A DNA stretch of 64,000 nt from Peptacetobacter sp900550335 (GCF_047528295.1 NZ_CP180001.1:2046001-2110000); one strand, 5' to 3'; positions 51,028 to 61,112 are shown, counted from the first letter of the stretch. Program-made: numbers and translations. The notes: generated from the sequence alone by a model not told the origin.

Positions 51028-52461
51028 CTAATTTTTGGGGATAACCACCTTTATTCTAAATGTATTTTCATCACAAAATATATTCATTTTTCCATTATAT
51101 TTCTTTACAGAAGCTTCAACACTTTTTATCCCTATACCATGTTTTGATTTATCATTTTTACTTGTAATATATCGTCCTTCTACTTTTTTAACATCATTTT
51201 CTTTACTATTTTCACAAATAAAAACAAACATATTTTTAGCCCACATAGATTTTAAATTTATATACTTTCTACTATTTTCAATTTTATCACAGGCTTCTAT
51301 TGCATTATCCAGTATATTTCCTAAAATACTAGACATATCTATATTTTCTATAAATCCTGTATTTTTAGAATCTAAATCTAAAATGAACTCTATCCCTTTA
51401 TTCTCACAAATCTTCATTTTTTCGTCTACAATTATATCAAAAATAGCATTTCCACTTGCTTTAATTTGGTTAGCTTTATTTAATTCATTTTGTATACTTT
51501 CTATATACTCTAGAGAATCCGATTTATTTTTATTCATATTTTTTATAGCATAAAGATGATTGTTCATATCATGATATAAGCGTCTAATATCTTCTTGAGA
51601 TTTTTCTAATTTTTCATAGTAATCATTTTTAGATTCAAGTCTAGTATACATTTCTTTTTCTTTTACTTTTTCTTCACTTTGTTTTTTTATCTCAAGAATT
51701 ATATAAAGAATTATTACTGTAGATATTATAGTAAACATAGGTATTATTTTTGTAATAATAATATACAATTCTGAACGATTTATTCCATATTTTTCTGTCT
51801 TTATTACATATTGCATTAATACTATGTAAACAAAATTTAGCATAATTATATTTATTGAATACCTATAAATTTTATTCTTTAAAAGTCTATCTATTAATTT
51901 GTCTAATATTATTACACTTATCCAAATTATTATTGCTATAATTATTATTTTTATATTAAATATATTCCAGTCATGCAATTCAAATTTTAAAGAAAGTGGA
52001 CTTGACATGCTTACTCCATTTTCAAATGTAAATAAAAATCTTGATAAAAAATAATTCTCAATCATACTTATATATTGTCCTGTTAGTATATATAAAAAAG
52101 TAAACTTTTTCCATTCTAATTTATATACTTTTGAATATATATAAATAATTCCTATCATTATAACTATATTACTTATAATCCAAATCGCTTTTTCCTTAGA
52201 TATTCTCATACTCTTGATAATCTCTATTAAATCAAGCGATAATGCAGAATGTTGGCTTATATTATTATCTAAAATAGCTATATTCCATATGCTGATATAC
52301 CTTGATGCTACATATAAGACTATTATTATAGTCGCCTGAATAACTATATTTTTCAAAAAATCTATATCGCTATATTTCCTATATCCAACTACCCAGTTTA
52401 ATATAGATATCGAGAATATTATACAAATCAAATTAATACACTCACCAATTAATACATCCAT
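51028..52461 (-). CDS. AgrC-like sensor histidine kinase (GHKL type)
   Basis: 477 residues. About six or seven membrane segments to ~residue 255, a coiled-coil linker, phospho-acceptor LYHDMNNHLYAIKNM (His near 294), N box SSILGNILDNAIEACD and G box KHGIGIKSVEASVKKYNGKM. The plan matches AgrC/BlpH-type peptide-pheromone sensors. No agrB or agrD is present in the window. It pairs with the LytTR regulator, whose stop it overlaps by one base. All Gln codons I checked here are CAA, in contrast to host genes. Confidence 0.92.
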   Translation of the reverse strand: MDVLIGECINLICIIFSISILNWVVGYRKYSDIDFLKNIVIQATIIIVLYVASRYISIWNIAILDNNISQHSALSLDLIEIIKSMRISKEKAIWIISNIVIMIGIIYIYSKVYKLEWKKFTFLYILTGQYISMIENYFLSRFLFTFENGVSMSSPLSLKFELHDWNIFNIKIIIIAIIIWISVIILDKLIDRLLKNKIYRYSINIIMLNFVYIVLMQYVIKTEKYGINRSELYIIITKIIPMFTIISTVIILYIILEIKKQSEEKVKEKEMYTRLESKNDYYEKLEKSQEDIRRLYHDMNNHLYAIKNMNKNKSDSLEYIESIQNELNKANQIKASGNAIFDIIVDEKMKICENKGIEFILDLDSKNTGFIENIDMSSILGNILDNAIEACDKIENSRKYINLKSMWAKNMFVFICENSKENDVKKVEGRYITSKNDKSKHGIGIKSVEASVKKYNGKMNIFCDENTFRIKVVIPKN

Positions 52462-53177
52462 TATATATCCTCTCCTATTGACCAGAAGTATTTATCCACT
52501 ACTTCTTTATATTTATTTCTGCTAATAGGTATTCTCGCTCCATTTTCCATAATTATATCCCTATTGTAAATCTCTTCAATATATATCATATTTACAATAT
52601 AACTCCTATGACATTGTATAAATAATTGTTTTTCAAAGTTAGATACAATATCATTTAAGTTACCTCTACATTCTAAATCTCCCTCTTTTGTGCATAGTTT
52701 TATTTTTTTATTAATTGCTTCTATATATATTAGATCTCTACTATATACTTTCTTAAATCCATTATCGGTCTTTATTTTTAAAAAGCAGCCTCTTTTTTTA
52801 GCTACTTCTACCACACACTCTTTTAGATTTTTTTCTATAACTTCATGTTGTATTGGCTTTTTTATAAATCTAAATGCTCTTACCTCAAAAGCTTCACTTA
52901 TTTTTTCTCCTATTGATGTTACAAATATTATCTCAGTTGTTCTATCATATTCTCTTAGTTTACGAGCAGTTTCCATACCATCCAACCCATCCATTTGTAT
53001 ATCTAAAAAAAGTATATCTATTTCATTATCTAATTCTATATATTTTATAACATCTTCACCATTGCTAAATTCTTTAACTTGATACTCTATGTCTTTATCT
53101 ATCATTGTATTTAGTATAGCGTTTTTTATATCCATTCTAACGTCTAACTCATCATCACATATTCCTATTGTTATCAT
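52461..53177 (-). CDS. AgrA-like response regulator with LytTR DNA-binding domain
   Basis: 238 residues. Receiver domain: GICDDE, phospho-Asp in DILFLDIQMDGLDGMETA (~Asp58), FVTSIGE, FRFIKKPI (Lys). LytTR domain ~140-235: VYSRDLIYIEAINKKIKLCTKEGDLECRGNLNDI, FIQCHRSYIVNM, IPISRNKYKEV. LytTR proteins bind direct 9-bp repeats 21 bp apart, exactly as found at 48159, 50864 and 61535. Confidence 0.94.
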   Translation of the reverse strand: MITIGICDDELDVRMDIKNAILNTMIDKDIEYQVKEFSNGEDVIKYIELDNEIDILFLDIQMDGLDGMETARKLREYDRTTEIIFVTSIGEKISEAFEVRAFRFIKKPIQHEVIEKNLKECVVEVAKKRGCFLKIKTDNGFKKVYSRDLIYIEAINKKIKLCTKEGDLECRGNLNDIVSNFEKQLFIQCHRSYIVNMIYIEEIYNRDIIMENGARIPISRNKYKEVVDKYFWSIGEDI

Positions 53178-53207
53178 TTTTTACCTCTCTTTATATCAAC
53201 TAATTAA

Positions 53208-53255
53208 AAAGAGAGTATCTATGCTTTATAATTTTTGACATAAATACTCTCTCCC
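53208..53255 (-). terminator. Terminator at the end of the RiPP biosynthesis operon
   Basis: Stem AGAGAGTATCTATG/CATAAATACTCTCT (53210-53223, 53239-53252) with a 15-base loop, followed on the minus strand by TTTTTAATT. It separates the biosynthetic operon from the regulator genes. Confidence 0.8.
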
Positions 53256-53265
53256 TTCTTTACTA

Positions 53266-54243
53266 TTATTTATCTAGTTCTTTATGAACAATATGGCTCA
53301 AAATGTACAAATTTTCTATTTCGTACAAGTACAAATTCTCATAATTTATATCTATGCCAAATTCTTTATTTAGCATACAAACAAAATCATACGCATTATC
53401 TCCATACAACCCTGTCATATTATTAATCAAACTATTTTTTTCAAGAAACTCTATATTTATTCGTCCATCTGCAAAATTTTCATTCAAAATATCAACAATC
53501 TTTCTAACAATAGTATCATACACATATTCTTTTTTATATTTGTATCTTCTTTCTTTATATGTTTCAGATATGTTTGATTTACTTTTTAAAATTTGCTCTA
53601 TTTTATAAATATCTTTTGTATTCTCTTTATACATTATCTCTGCTATTATCCCCGCAGCTAATGCAGATGATCTACTATGCTTTCCAAATGCAGTTACACT
53701 ATCTTTAAATTTATACAATCTATCTCTTCCATTTGCATACATTTGGTTTTCTCTTTTACTATCATATGTATAATCATTATCTTTGCAAATTCTCTTATAT
53801 CCTTTCACACCAATTACAGAGTCAAATGAAGCTGGATAACTTTTTATATTTTTTGCTTTCTTATGTTTAGAAGCTACTAGTATCTTTCCTTCACTTCTAA
53901 GAATATTGCATACTGTTCTCAAATCTTCAAGTCTATTTTCTTTTATCATAGATGCTGATATATTTATTATATCTATATTTTTACCAATCAGATTTGCTAA
54001 TGCTACTATAAGCTTTGATACTTCAGTCACTCCTTCATCATTAAATATCTTAATAGGATATATTATCGCTTCTGGGCATCTTTCTAGTATAGTCTTTGCA
54101 CATAATGTTCCATGTCCTATTACATCTTCTATATTATCTATACCTTCAACTTGCAATTCTTTATCATATACATATCTATCTTTGATATCTTTATCTTCCG
54201 TATCTATTCCTGTATCTAATACAGCAATTTTTATATTTTTCAT
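53266..54243 (-). CDS. Subtilisin-like (S8) protease fused to an acyl-carrier-like domain
   Basis: 325 residues, no signal peptide, so cytoplasmic. Catalytic Asp10 (AVLDTGID), His44 (VIGHGTLCA) and Ser192 (HSRSSALAAGII, shortened against the usual GTSxAxPHVAG) are visible; the usual AAGN oxyanion-hole stretch is replaced by VASKHKK. Residues ~240-325 look like an acyl carrier protein (LYGDNAYDFVCMLNKEFGIDI, then YEIENLYILSHIV), but Asn stands where the phosphopantetheine Ser should be. Probably removes the leader from the Cys-rich precursor, with the ACP-like part binding the peptide or the enzymes. Last gene of the operon. Confidence 0.82.
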   Translation of the reverse strand: MKNIKIAVLDTGIDTEDKDIKDRYVYDKELQVEGIDNIEDVIGHGTLCAKTILERCPEAIIYPIKIFNDEGVTEVSKLIVALANLIGKNIDIINISASMIKENRLEDLRTVCNILRSEGKILVASKHKKAKNIKSYPASFDSVIGVKGYKRICKDNDYTYDSKRENQMYANGRDRLYKFKDSVTAFGKHSRSSALAAGIIAEIMYKENTKDIYKIEQILKSKSNISETYKERRYKYKKEYVYDTIVRKIVDILNENFADGRINIEFLEKNSLINNMTGLYGDNAYDFVCMLNKEFGIDINYENLYLYEIENLYILSHIVHKELDK

Positions 54244-54255
54244 AGAACTACCTCT

Positions 54256-56013
54256 TTATTCATTTCTATACAATTTATAGTATATTCCCTTTTTAGATAT
54301 AAGTTCTTCGTGATTTCCTGATTCTGCTATTTTTCCATTTGACATTACAAATATTTTGTCTACATCTTTTATAGTAGATAATCTGTGTGCTATCACTATT
54401 ACTATTCTATCTTCTAAGTTCTTCTTTATACTATCCATTATTATATCTTGAGATACATTATCTAATGCTGATGTAGCTTCATCAAATATAATAATTGGAC
54501 TATCACATAACATAGCTCTGGCTATAGAAATTCTTTGCTTTTGTCCTCCAGATATTTTTATTCCTTTTTCCCCTATCTCTGTATCTAAACCAGCTTCAAG
54601 AGAAGAAATAAAATCATCCAAACCAGCTAAGCTACATACTCTCAATATATCATCATCTGGTATTTTTTTGCCTAATGATATATTATTTCTTATTGTACTA
54701 TCAAATATAACTATCTCTTGACTAACTACAGAAATACATTTTCTCAAAGACATAAGTTTTATATTTCTTATATCTCTTCCATCAATTTTAATCCTTCCAT
54801 CATCAACATCCCATAGTCTATACATAAGCTTTGAAAGAGTTGACTTTCCACATCCACTCTCTCCAACAATAGCTGAAATATCTCCTCTTTTAAATTTCAT
54901 AGATACATTATTTAAGATATATTTCTTTTCCGATTCATCATTTTCATATCCAAACTTTACATTTTCAACAGATATTTCTTTAATATTATCTGCTCTTAGT
55001 CCTTCTAGCATATTTTGATCTTCATCTATAACAGGCTCTTCATCTAATATAGAATATACTCTTTCTATAGAAACTTTAGCTTGTTGTATTCTATTATTTG
55101 CATTTACAATACTTATACATGGACCTATTAACATTCCTGCATAGTTTTGAAATGCTATTAATGAACCTAATGTAAAATCTCCATTTATTATCATATATCC
55201 ACCATATCCATATATAGCCATACTCATCATAAGATTAAATATATTTGCAACACACATATTCCCACTCATAAGAACATCTATTTTTATATCCTTATTTATA
55301 AGTCCTCTCTGACCTTTTATAAATTGCGATATAAAAAATCTCTTTGACTTAGATATTATAACATTCATTATATTATAAACATATTCTTGAACTACATTGC
55401 TTGTATCACCATATTCATCTCTAAACATACTCACATTAGAATGTATATTTTTTGTAAAGTATCTCTGCGTTGTAACAAGTAATATTTGTATAAACACAAC
55501 AACTACAAAAAGAACAGACTGTAGTCTGAACATTAAGTAGAGAGAAATAATCGCTGTTATTGAATTTTTAATAATAGAAAATACAAGTTCCGCATCTATA
55601 TTTTCTATTATATCTATATCAGATTGTACTATAGACATAAGATTTCCAGTTTTATTCTCTGTATAGAACTTCCCAGATAACTTCGATAAATGATCTAATA
55701 CCTTCAATCTAAACTTTACAGCCACCCTATTTCTCATAGTTGCATATATATAGCCTAGTGCCAAATTTAAAACTCTAGCTAAAACTGACATTACAGAATA
55801 AGCTACAATTATTTTTAATAGTAATTCAAGATTTTTTCCTGTTATACCTTTATCTACCATATTTTTTGTCATCATAGGCAGAACAAGGTCTATTGATGTT
55901 ATAAATATCACCATTATCATTGCAGTAAAAATACTCATCTTATTATGATTTACTACAAATTTTATAAACCTTTTTATAGGACTTTTTCTTTTGGATATAT
56001 TTGACTTTTCCAT
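54256..56013 (-). CDS. ABC exporter of the RiPP locus (no leader-peptidase domain)
   Basis: 585 residues. Six membrane segments (~25-300), ATPase with Walker A GESGCGKSTLSK, Q-loop VVSQEIVIF, signature ISGGQKQRISIARA, Walker B IIIFDEATSALD, H-loop VIAHR. There is no N-terminal C39 peptidase, which fits leader removal by the adjacent S8 protease. Exports the mature peptide. The start is one base from the rSAM stop. Confidence 0.93.
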   Translation of the reverse strand: MEKSNISKRKSPIKRFIKFVVNHNKMSIFTAMIMVIFITSIDLVLPMMTKNMVDKGITGKNLELLLKIIVAYSVMSVLARVLNLALGYIYATMRNRVAVKFRLKVLDHLSKLSGKFYTENKTGNLMSIVQSDIDIIENIDAELVFSIIKNSITAIISLYLMFRLQSVLFVVVVFIQILLVTTQRYFTKNIHSNVSMFRDEYGDTSNVVQEYVYNIMNVIISKSKRFFISQFIKGQRGLINKDIKIDVLMSGNMCVANIFNLMMSMAIYGYGGYMIINGDFTLGSLIAFQNYAGMLIGPCISIVNANNRIQQAKVSIERVYSILDEEPVIDEDQNMLEGLRADNIKEISVENVKFGYENDESEKKYILNNVSMKFKRGDISAIVGESGCGKSTLSKLMYRLWDVDDGRIKIDGRDIRNIKLMSLRKCISVVSQEIVIFDSTIRNNISLGKKIPDDDILRVCSLAGLDDFISSLEAGLDTEIGEKGIKISGGQKQRISIARAMLCDSPIIIFDEATSALDNVSQDIIMDSIKKNLEDRIVIVIAHRLSTIKDVDKIFVMSNGKIAESGNHEELISKKGIYYKLYRNE

Positions 56014-57060
56014 TTATAAATCCCTACCTCTTTCACCAAGTTCCAAAAGTTTTTTAGTTGTTTTAAAGTTCATATGTTCATCAACACAAGCCATATATGG
56101 CACTTCTGAATAACTACCTGTACTAAGTTTGTTAACTATTCTACATCTTACAGCAGTACAGTATTCTTTTCTTGTACAACCTGAACATTCTTCAAAATCT
56201 CTAAAATTCTCATTAACAACTTCTTTTAATTTATCTTTATCTAAAGGGTTTTCATTATATATATTTCCTATTTCATAGTCTTTTTTACCTATTGCAAATG
56301 TACACGGATAAATTGTTCCATCTGTATCTATGCAAAATGTGCATATACCACCAAAACAATCCCCTCGCTTAACATTTAAAAGTCTTAAATCTGTCATACC
56401 TAAATTTACTTCTGGATTTTTTAAATGAAAGTCTATAAGCTTCATTCTCTGTTCTTTATATACTTCAACTTTTTCCTCGCTCCACTCAGACATAATATCT
56501 ACAGCAGTTGCAAGATATCTAAAGCCAAGTTTTGACACACTTTCAATACTTTCATACATTTTATCTACATTATATTGGTTAAATGTCATCCTACATCTAA
56601 TAGGTATATTTTCATCTTGTAGTTTTTTTATATTTTTCATAACTATATCATATGATCCACTTCCGTCTGGAAATACTCTATTTGCATTATGTGATTCTTT
56701 AGTACCATCTAAACTTATAGATACCTCTGTTAAATCATTTTTTATAAACTCTAATATTTCATCGTTCATTATTGTTCCATTTGTAGTCATATCATATATT
56801 ATTTTTCTATCTACTATTTCATCATCCAATTTATTTTTAATATATTTTACTATATCAAAATTTAGAAGAGGTTCTCCACCATGAAGTGTTATCCATAATG
56901 GTCTTTTATCATCCTTTTCTTCTTTTAGTTTTTCTTTTATAAACTCTATACATTTATCTGCTGTTTCTTTGTTCATATATTTTTTAGGTTTACAACCACC
57001 TTCATAACAGTAGCTACATCTAAGGTTACAATCATCAGTCATTACTATTGTAAATTTCAT
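56014..57060 (-). CDS. SPASM radical SAM peptide-modifying enzyme (second type)
   Basis: 348 residues. The radical SAM cluster motif CNLRCSYC is at Cys11, Cys15, Cys18, almost at the N-terminus, so no peptide-recognition domain precedes it. HGGEPLLNFD follows (GGE). The C-terminal SPASM part has GDCFGGICTFCIDTDGTIYPCTFAIG and ECSGCTRKEYCTAVRCR, giving auxiliary Fe-S clusters. Sequence plan resembles sulfatase-maturase-like and thioether-forming enzymes. Only four bases from its rSAM neighbour; the exact bond made is unknown. Confidence 0.9.
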   Translation of the reverse strand: MKFTIVMTDDCNLRCSYCYEGGCKPKKYMNKETADKCIEFIKEKLKEEKDDKRPLWITLHGGEPLLNFDIVKYIKNKLDDEIVDRKIIYDMTTNGTIMNDEILEFIKNDLTEVSISLDGTKESHNANRVFPDGSGSYDIVMKNIKKLQDENIPIRCRMTFNQYNVDKMYESIESVSKLGFRYLATAVDIMSEWSEEKVEVYKEQRMKLIDFHLKNPEVNLGMTDLRLLNVKRGDCFGGICTFCIDTDGTIYPCTFAIGKKDYEIGNIYNENPLDKDKLKEVVNENFRDFEECSGCTRKEYCTAVRCRIVNKLSTGSYSEVPYMACVDEHMNFKTTKKLLELGERGRDL

Positions 57061-57064
57061 ATTT

Positions 57065-58369
57065 TTATTCCCCCCATACTATTCTATTTAATTGTGGTTT
57101 CATTATAGAACACCATTTTTCATAGTCAGGACAATCTTCATTATCTAACAACTTATCTACTAGTGCAGGACAGAAAAAGCAAAACACATTTACATCACAA
57201 TCCTTACATTTTTCAAAATTATACGGCATTATATTTTGTAGTCTAGCTGCTAGTTTACTATCAGATAAATCATAATCAAAATCAAGCACACTCATTCTAG
57301 TATCTTTATCTAATGCACTTCCATAAGAATACTCTGGTTTTATCAAAGATTGACATGGATACATATTTCCATCATAATCTATAAACATTTTTGACTTATA
57401 CATATCACAAGAACATGATTTTAGATTATCTTTATCTTTTTCAAAACTTAATTTATCTAATTCTGTAAGTCCAAATGGAAGTATAGTTTCCTCCGATATA
57501 AAGTATGAAGCATTTTCTACTCCCCTACCTTCTGGCTCAAAGCATCTAACCATTCCTTTTGTTCCTATTCTTTCGTTTAAAGCATAAAATTTTTCTTCAA
57601 GGTGTTTATTCTTATCTCCAACAACCATAGACGTTCTTATATTTCTAAATCCTCTAGTATGAAGTAATACTATAGATCTCATTATTTTATTGAATACTCC
57701 TCTTCCCCTAACTAATCCACAAGTTTCTTCATCTACTCCATCTATACTTATTTCTACTCTATTAAAATGATTTACTATAAAGTCTACATTAGATTCATCT
57801 ATAAGAGTTGCATTTGTAGAAAGAACTAGTTCTGTTTTACAGTCTTTTTCTTTAAAGTAATGAACACACTCTTCAAAATCGCTTCTTATCATAGGCTCTC
57901 CACCTGTTATTATAAACTCATACGGTTCTAGTTCAGCTACAAAATCCATAATGGATTTTACATCTTCTGTAGTTAGTATATCTTTTTCTGTAGAGTTGCA
58001 ATTTGTACAACAATGTCTACAAGCTAAATTACACTTATGCGTTGCTGCCAAATATATAGCTTTAAATCTATTATTCATATTTTTATAAAAATCTTCACTT
58101 ATTGATGATTCAAGTATACCTGCTTTTCCCATGTTTATCATAAGGTCTTTTATATATTCCTTGTCTGAACCTTCAAACATATTGACAAATTCTTCTACTG
58201 TAAGTCCCATTTCTTCTGCCTTTTTTATATATGAGTATACTTCTTTACTTTGAATTATATGTCTTTTAAATCTTGTGTTGTACATAAGTACTCTGTTGTT
58301 TCTTTCTTTTATTATCAATTCTTTGTCTTTAAATTTAATTATTTCTTCTCTAAACTTCAAAGTAATCAC
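57065..58369 (-). CDS. SPASM radical SAM maturase, CcpM-like
   Basis: 434 residues. The N-terminal ~100 residues (VLMYNTRFKRHIIQSKEVYSYIKKAE...) form a helix-rich, PqqD/RRE-like part that could hold the leader peptide. Cluster motif CNLACRHC at Cys113, Cys117, Cys120; ITGGEPMIRSDF; SPASM end CSCDMYKSKMFIDYDGNMYPCQS and CKDCDVNVFCFFCPA. It resembles the clostridial Cys-rich-peptide maturase family (CcpM) that works on CLI_3235-type precursors; that name is from memory of family descriptions. Likely forms Cys-to-carbon thioether bonds. Confidence 0.88.
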   Translation of the reverse strand: MITLKFREEIIKFKDKELIIKERNNRVLMYNTRFKRHIIQSKEVYSYIKKAEEMGLTVEEFVNMFEGSDKEYIKDLMINMGKAGILESSISEDFYKNMNNRFKAIYLAATHKCNLACRHCCTNCNSTEKDILTTEDVKSIMDFVAELEPYEFIITGGEPMIRSDFEECVHYFKEKDCKTELVLSTNATLIDESNVDFIVNHFNRVEISIDGVDEETCGLVRGRGVFNKIMRSIVLLHTRGFRNIRTSMVVGDKNKHLEEKFYALNERIGTKGMVRCFEPEGRGVENASYFISEETILPFGLTELDKLSFEKDKDNLKSCSCDMYKSKMFIDYDGNMYPCQSLIKPEYSYGSALDKDTRMSVLDFDYDLSDSKLAARLQNIMPYNFEKCKDCDVNVFCFFCPALVDKLLDNEDCPDYEKWCSIMKPQLNRIVWGE

Positions 58370-58395
58370 CTTCTTTATGATTTTTATTTAATATA

Positions 58396-58420
58396 TGGGG
58401 ATAGCAAAAACTATCCCACA
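58396..58420 (-). other. Intergenic hairpin between FtsX copy 2 and the rSAM gene
   Basis: Stem GGGATAG/CTATCCC (58398-58404, 58411-58417). No T run follows, so it is more likely an RNA-stability or processing element than a terminator. Confidence 0.45.
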
Positions 58421-58446
58421 TATTAATTATTTTTATTCTTTACTAT

Positions 58447-61056
58447 CTAATCTATATCTCTCATACCATCTGATATTTCTCTATTCTTGAAATCTCTGTT
58501 TGCTAGTTTTACTGCTATTATACAAGTAACCAAAGTAACTATAGCAAATATCGCCACTTGTGGGTACGGGAACGTAAAGTCCATAAAATGCTCTATTCCA
58601 AAGTTTGTATATGCGTTATTATTCCACTCAACAAATTTGAAAAGTTCATATGTAGCTAATGCTATTCCAGATATTACACTTAAAAAAGCATACGTCATTG
58701 ATTCCCACATATTCATACTATTCATATCCTTAGCAGACATTCCCAATGCTCTCATTGTAAACATTTCTTTTCTTCTTTCCATTAAGTTAGATTTAACTGT
58801 ACAGAATATACTTATCGCTGCAATCATAAGCACTAACGTTATATTTATAACACTTTCTCTGAATATATTTTTCATTTCTTGATTTTGAGTATTTACAAAA
58901 CCTGTTTTTAAAGTTATGCTTCCAGGTATATTTTGTGTTACATATTCTTCTACTTTGCTATTTGCTTCTATATTCTCCATATCTTTATAGTCTACAGCAA
59001 GATTATTATATGCCTTAAATCCTAAAAGTTCTTTCATATTATCTTCAGATGTTATAACCTCAAACTTGTATGGTCTTATTATATCTCCGTAAGCTTGCCA
59101 ATCTGCCTTGATAATAGCTGCCACTCTAACCTTTACACTTCTTTTTTCTATTTTATCACCATTATGATACTTTACATTTAGGTTGATTATATCCCCTTGT
59201 TTTAAATCTTTAAATATCTTTTTCTGAGTATGAGTTTTCATCATATCATAAAAACTATTGTACACAGCCACATTTATATATCCATCAGTTTTTGTTTCTA
59301 ACTCTTTAGAAGTTTTTCCATCTAGCATATATGGTTCAACATATTTTTTTAAATCTTCATTATCATAAAATCTAAGATAATTTTCAGTTTCTATTTTTCC
59401 ATCACCTTCTAAACCGTAATAGCCTATAAATGCTTTTTCAATATTTTTCTTATCTGTCACAAATGTTGATGTATCTTCATATGTGCTTTTAACTGATTTT
59501 ACACCTTGCATATTTTTTATTTTATCTATTTTATTATCATCTATTTTAAATATTTCTTCATCGTTTGCAATTCCACCACATACTGTTATATCATTCTTAT
59601 AGTATATTCTTCTTATTTTATCATTTACTTCATTTTGCATACCAGAAAAAGTATATATTATTAAATATCCACAAAGTGTTATTGTAAGTATTGATACAAA
59701 AGTTCTAGTCTTTTTAATCCAAAGATTTCTAATTCCCATATATCTAAATATTCCAAATTTATCTTGAATAAGCTTACCTATTTTAGATTGTTTTTCTCTT
59801 TTTTTGTGCTTTGTAGCATTAGATATAGCTTCCATACAACCTATTTTACCAATTTTTATAACTGGAACTATTGTAGCTAATACTATAGCTGACACCGCTA
59901 CCTTTATAGTTTTCATAATTACATCTTGATCAATATGTATACTAGGACTAATTCCTACTGCATCTAATACTTCATCTTTAAACGAAACTAATCCTAATTT
60001 TGTTATACCAAGTCCCAATACAATTCCTATAATTGTTCCAAATGCAGCAAGAAGTACAGATTGATAAACAACCATAAATCTTATATCTCTCTTTCTTGCT
60101 CCAATAAGTCTTAGCATACTTATCTCTCTAAGATACTCACTCCAGATTATATTCATCATGTTAAATACTAAAAGTATAACTGTTATTATTAAAACTATAT
60201 TATTTGGATTTATCTCTTTTACACTTTTTAAATCTTTTATAGAAAGTAATTCTGATAAATAATTTGAATTTGGATTTATAGTCATTCTTCCTAAGCTATA
60301 ATCATTTACTAATTGCTCCATTTTATTGCTAGCAACTAGTTCATTTCCTTTAAATCTAAGTATTATATCATATGTCAATGCTTCTTTTGGTATTATGCTC
60401 TGTCCATTAAAATCTCCATATGTATAAGCTATACCTCTCTTTTGTTCAGCTCCAACATTTGTACTACTACTCATATTTTTTATATCTTTGTAAGTTCTTT
60501 TTACTATTCCAACTACCTTAAACTTCTTATTTTCTAAGTATAATTTTTTCTCACCACTAGGTAGAGTATATTCTTTTCTAAGCTCTAAAGATACTGTCTG
60601 CCCTATTGGACTTCCAACTATTCCAAAATTTTTTATACATTCTTCATCTAATACTATTTCATTATTATTTTTAGGTTCTTCTCCTTTGAGAACCTGTGCT
60701 TTTCTATCAAAATAATTTTTAGAATTATCATTTTCTCCATCAAATGATTTTAATTCTCCTATTGTTCCATTATCTTTATTTATTAAAAAACCTAAGTTTT
60801 GTACAGTATCCCTGTACTCCACTCTATTATCATTTGCTACTTTTTCCAATTTTTCTTTGCTAATATCTACATACTCACTATGATAATCGCCATAAGCTAG
60901 TTTAAAGGCTTCCATTCTATTATATGTTTGAGAAACTTTAATCATATCTATAGAAATCATAAATGCAACTGTAGCTATCACCATTATGAACATCATTAAC
61001 GTTCTTGATTTATTCTTTTTCATATATAGAGCTGATAGTTTTCTATATATTTTCAC
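58447..61056 (-). CDS. Two-domain FtsX-type ABC permease, copy 2
   Basis: 869 residues, the same plan as copy 1: membrane segments at ~18-38, ~285-405, ~450-475 and ~735-865, with two large outer domains. The membrane parts are almost identical to copies 1 and 3; the outer domains differ more (for example GIANDEEIFKIDDNKIDKIKNMQGVKSV). First gene after the precursor, so it is likely immunity to, or release of, the peptide. It needs an ATPase in trans, probably 47396-48106. Confidence 0.92.
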   Translation of the reverse strand: MKIYRKLSALYMKKNKSRTLMMFIMVIATVAFMISIDMIKVSQTYNRMEAFKLAYGDYHSEYVDISKEKLEKVANDNRVEYRDTVQNLGFLINKDNGTIGELKSFDGENDNSKNYFDRKAQVLKGEEPKNNNEIVLDEECIKNFGIVGSPIGQTVSLELRKEYTLPSGEKKLYLENKKFKVVGIVKRTYKDIKNMSSSTNVGAEQKRGIAYTYGDFNGQSIIPKEALTYDIILRFKGNELVASNKMEQLVNDYSLGRMTINPNSNYLSELLSIKDLKSVKEINPNNIVLIITVILLVFNMMNIIWSEYLREISMLRLIGARKRDIRFMVVYQSVLLAAFGTIIGIVLGLGITKLGLVSFKDEVLDAVGISPSIHIDQDVIMKTIKVAVSAIVLATIVPVIKIGKIGCMEAISNATKHKKREKQSKIGKLIQDKFGIFRYMGIRNLWIKKTRTFVSILTITLCGYLIIYTFSGMQNEVNDKIRRIYYKNDITVCGGIANDEEIFKIDDNKIDKIKNMQGVKSVKSTYEDTSTFVTDKKNIEKAFIGYYGLEGDGKIETENYLRFYDNEDLKKYVEPYMLDGKTSKELETKTDGYINVAVYNSFYDMMKTHTQKKIFKDLKQGDIINLNVKYHNGDKIEKRSVKVRVAAIIKADWQAYGDIIRPYKFEVITSEDNMKELLGFKAYNNLAVDYKDMENIEANSKVEEYVTQNIPGSITLKTGFVNTQNQEMKNIFRESVINITLVLMIAAISIFCTVKSNLMERRKEMFTMRALGMSAKDMNSMNMWESMTYAFLSVISGIALATYELFKFVEWNNNAYTNFGIEHFMDFTFPYPQVAIFAIVTLVTCIIAVKLANRDFKNREISDGMRDID

Positions 61057-61082
61057 AATATTTTCCTCCCTTCTTTTTATAC

Positions 61083-61112
61083 AAAAGGGAGATTAAATTA
61101 AATCTCCCTTTT
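61083..61112 (-). terminator. Attenuator hairpin after the precursor gene
   Basis: Perfect 12-base stem AAAAGGGAGATT/AATCTCCCTTTT with a 6-base loop, then GTATAAAAAG on the minus strand. Placed between precursor and the next gene, it would let more precursor RNA be made than enzyme RNA, a common RiPP layout. Confidence 0.75.
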
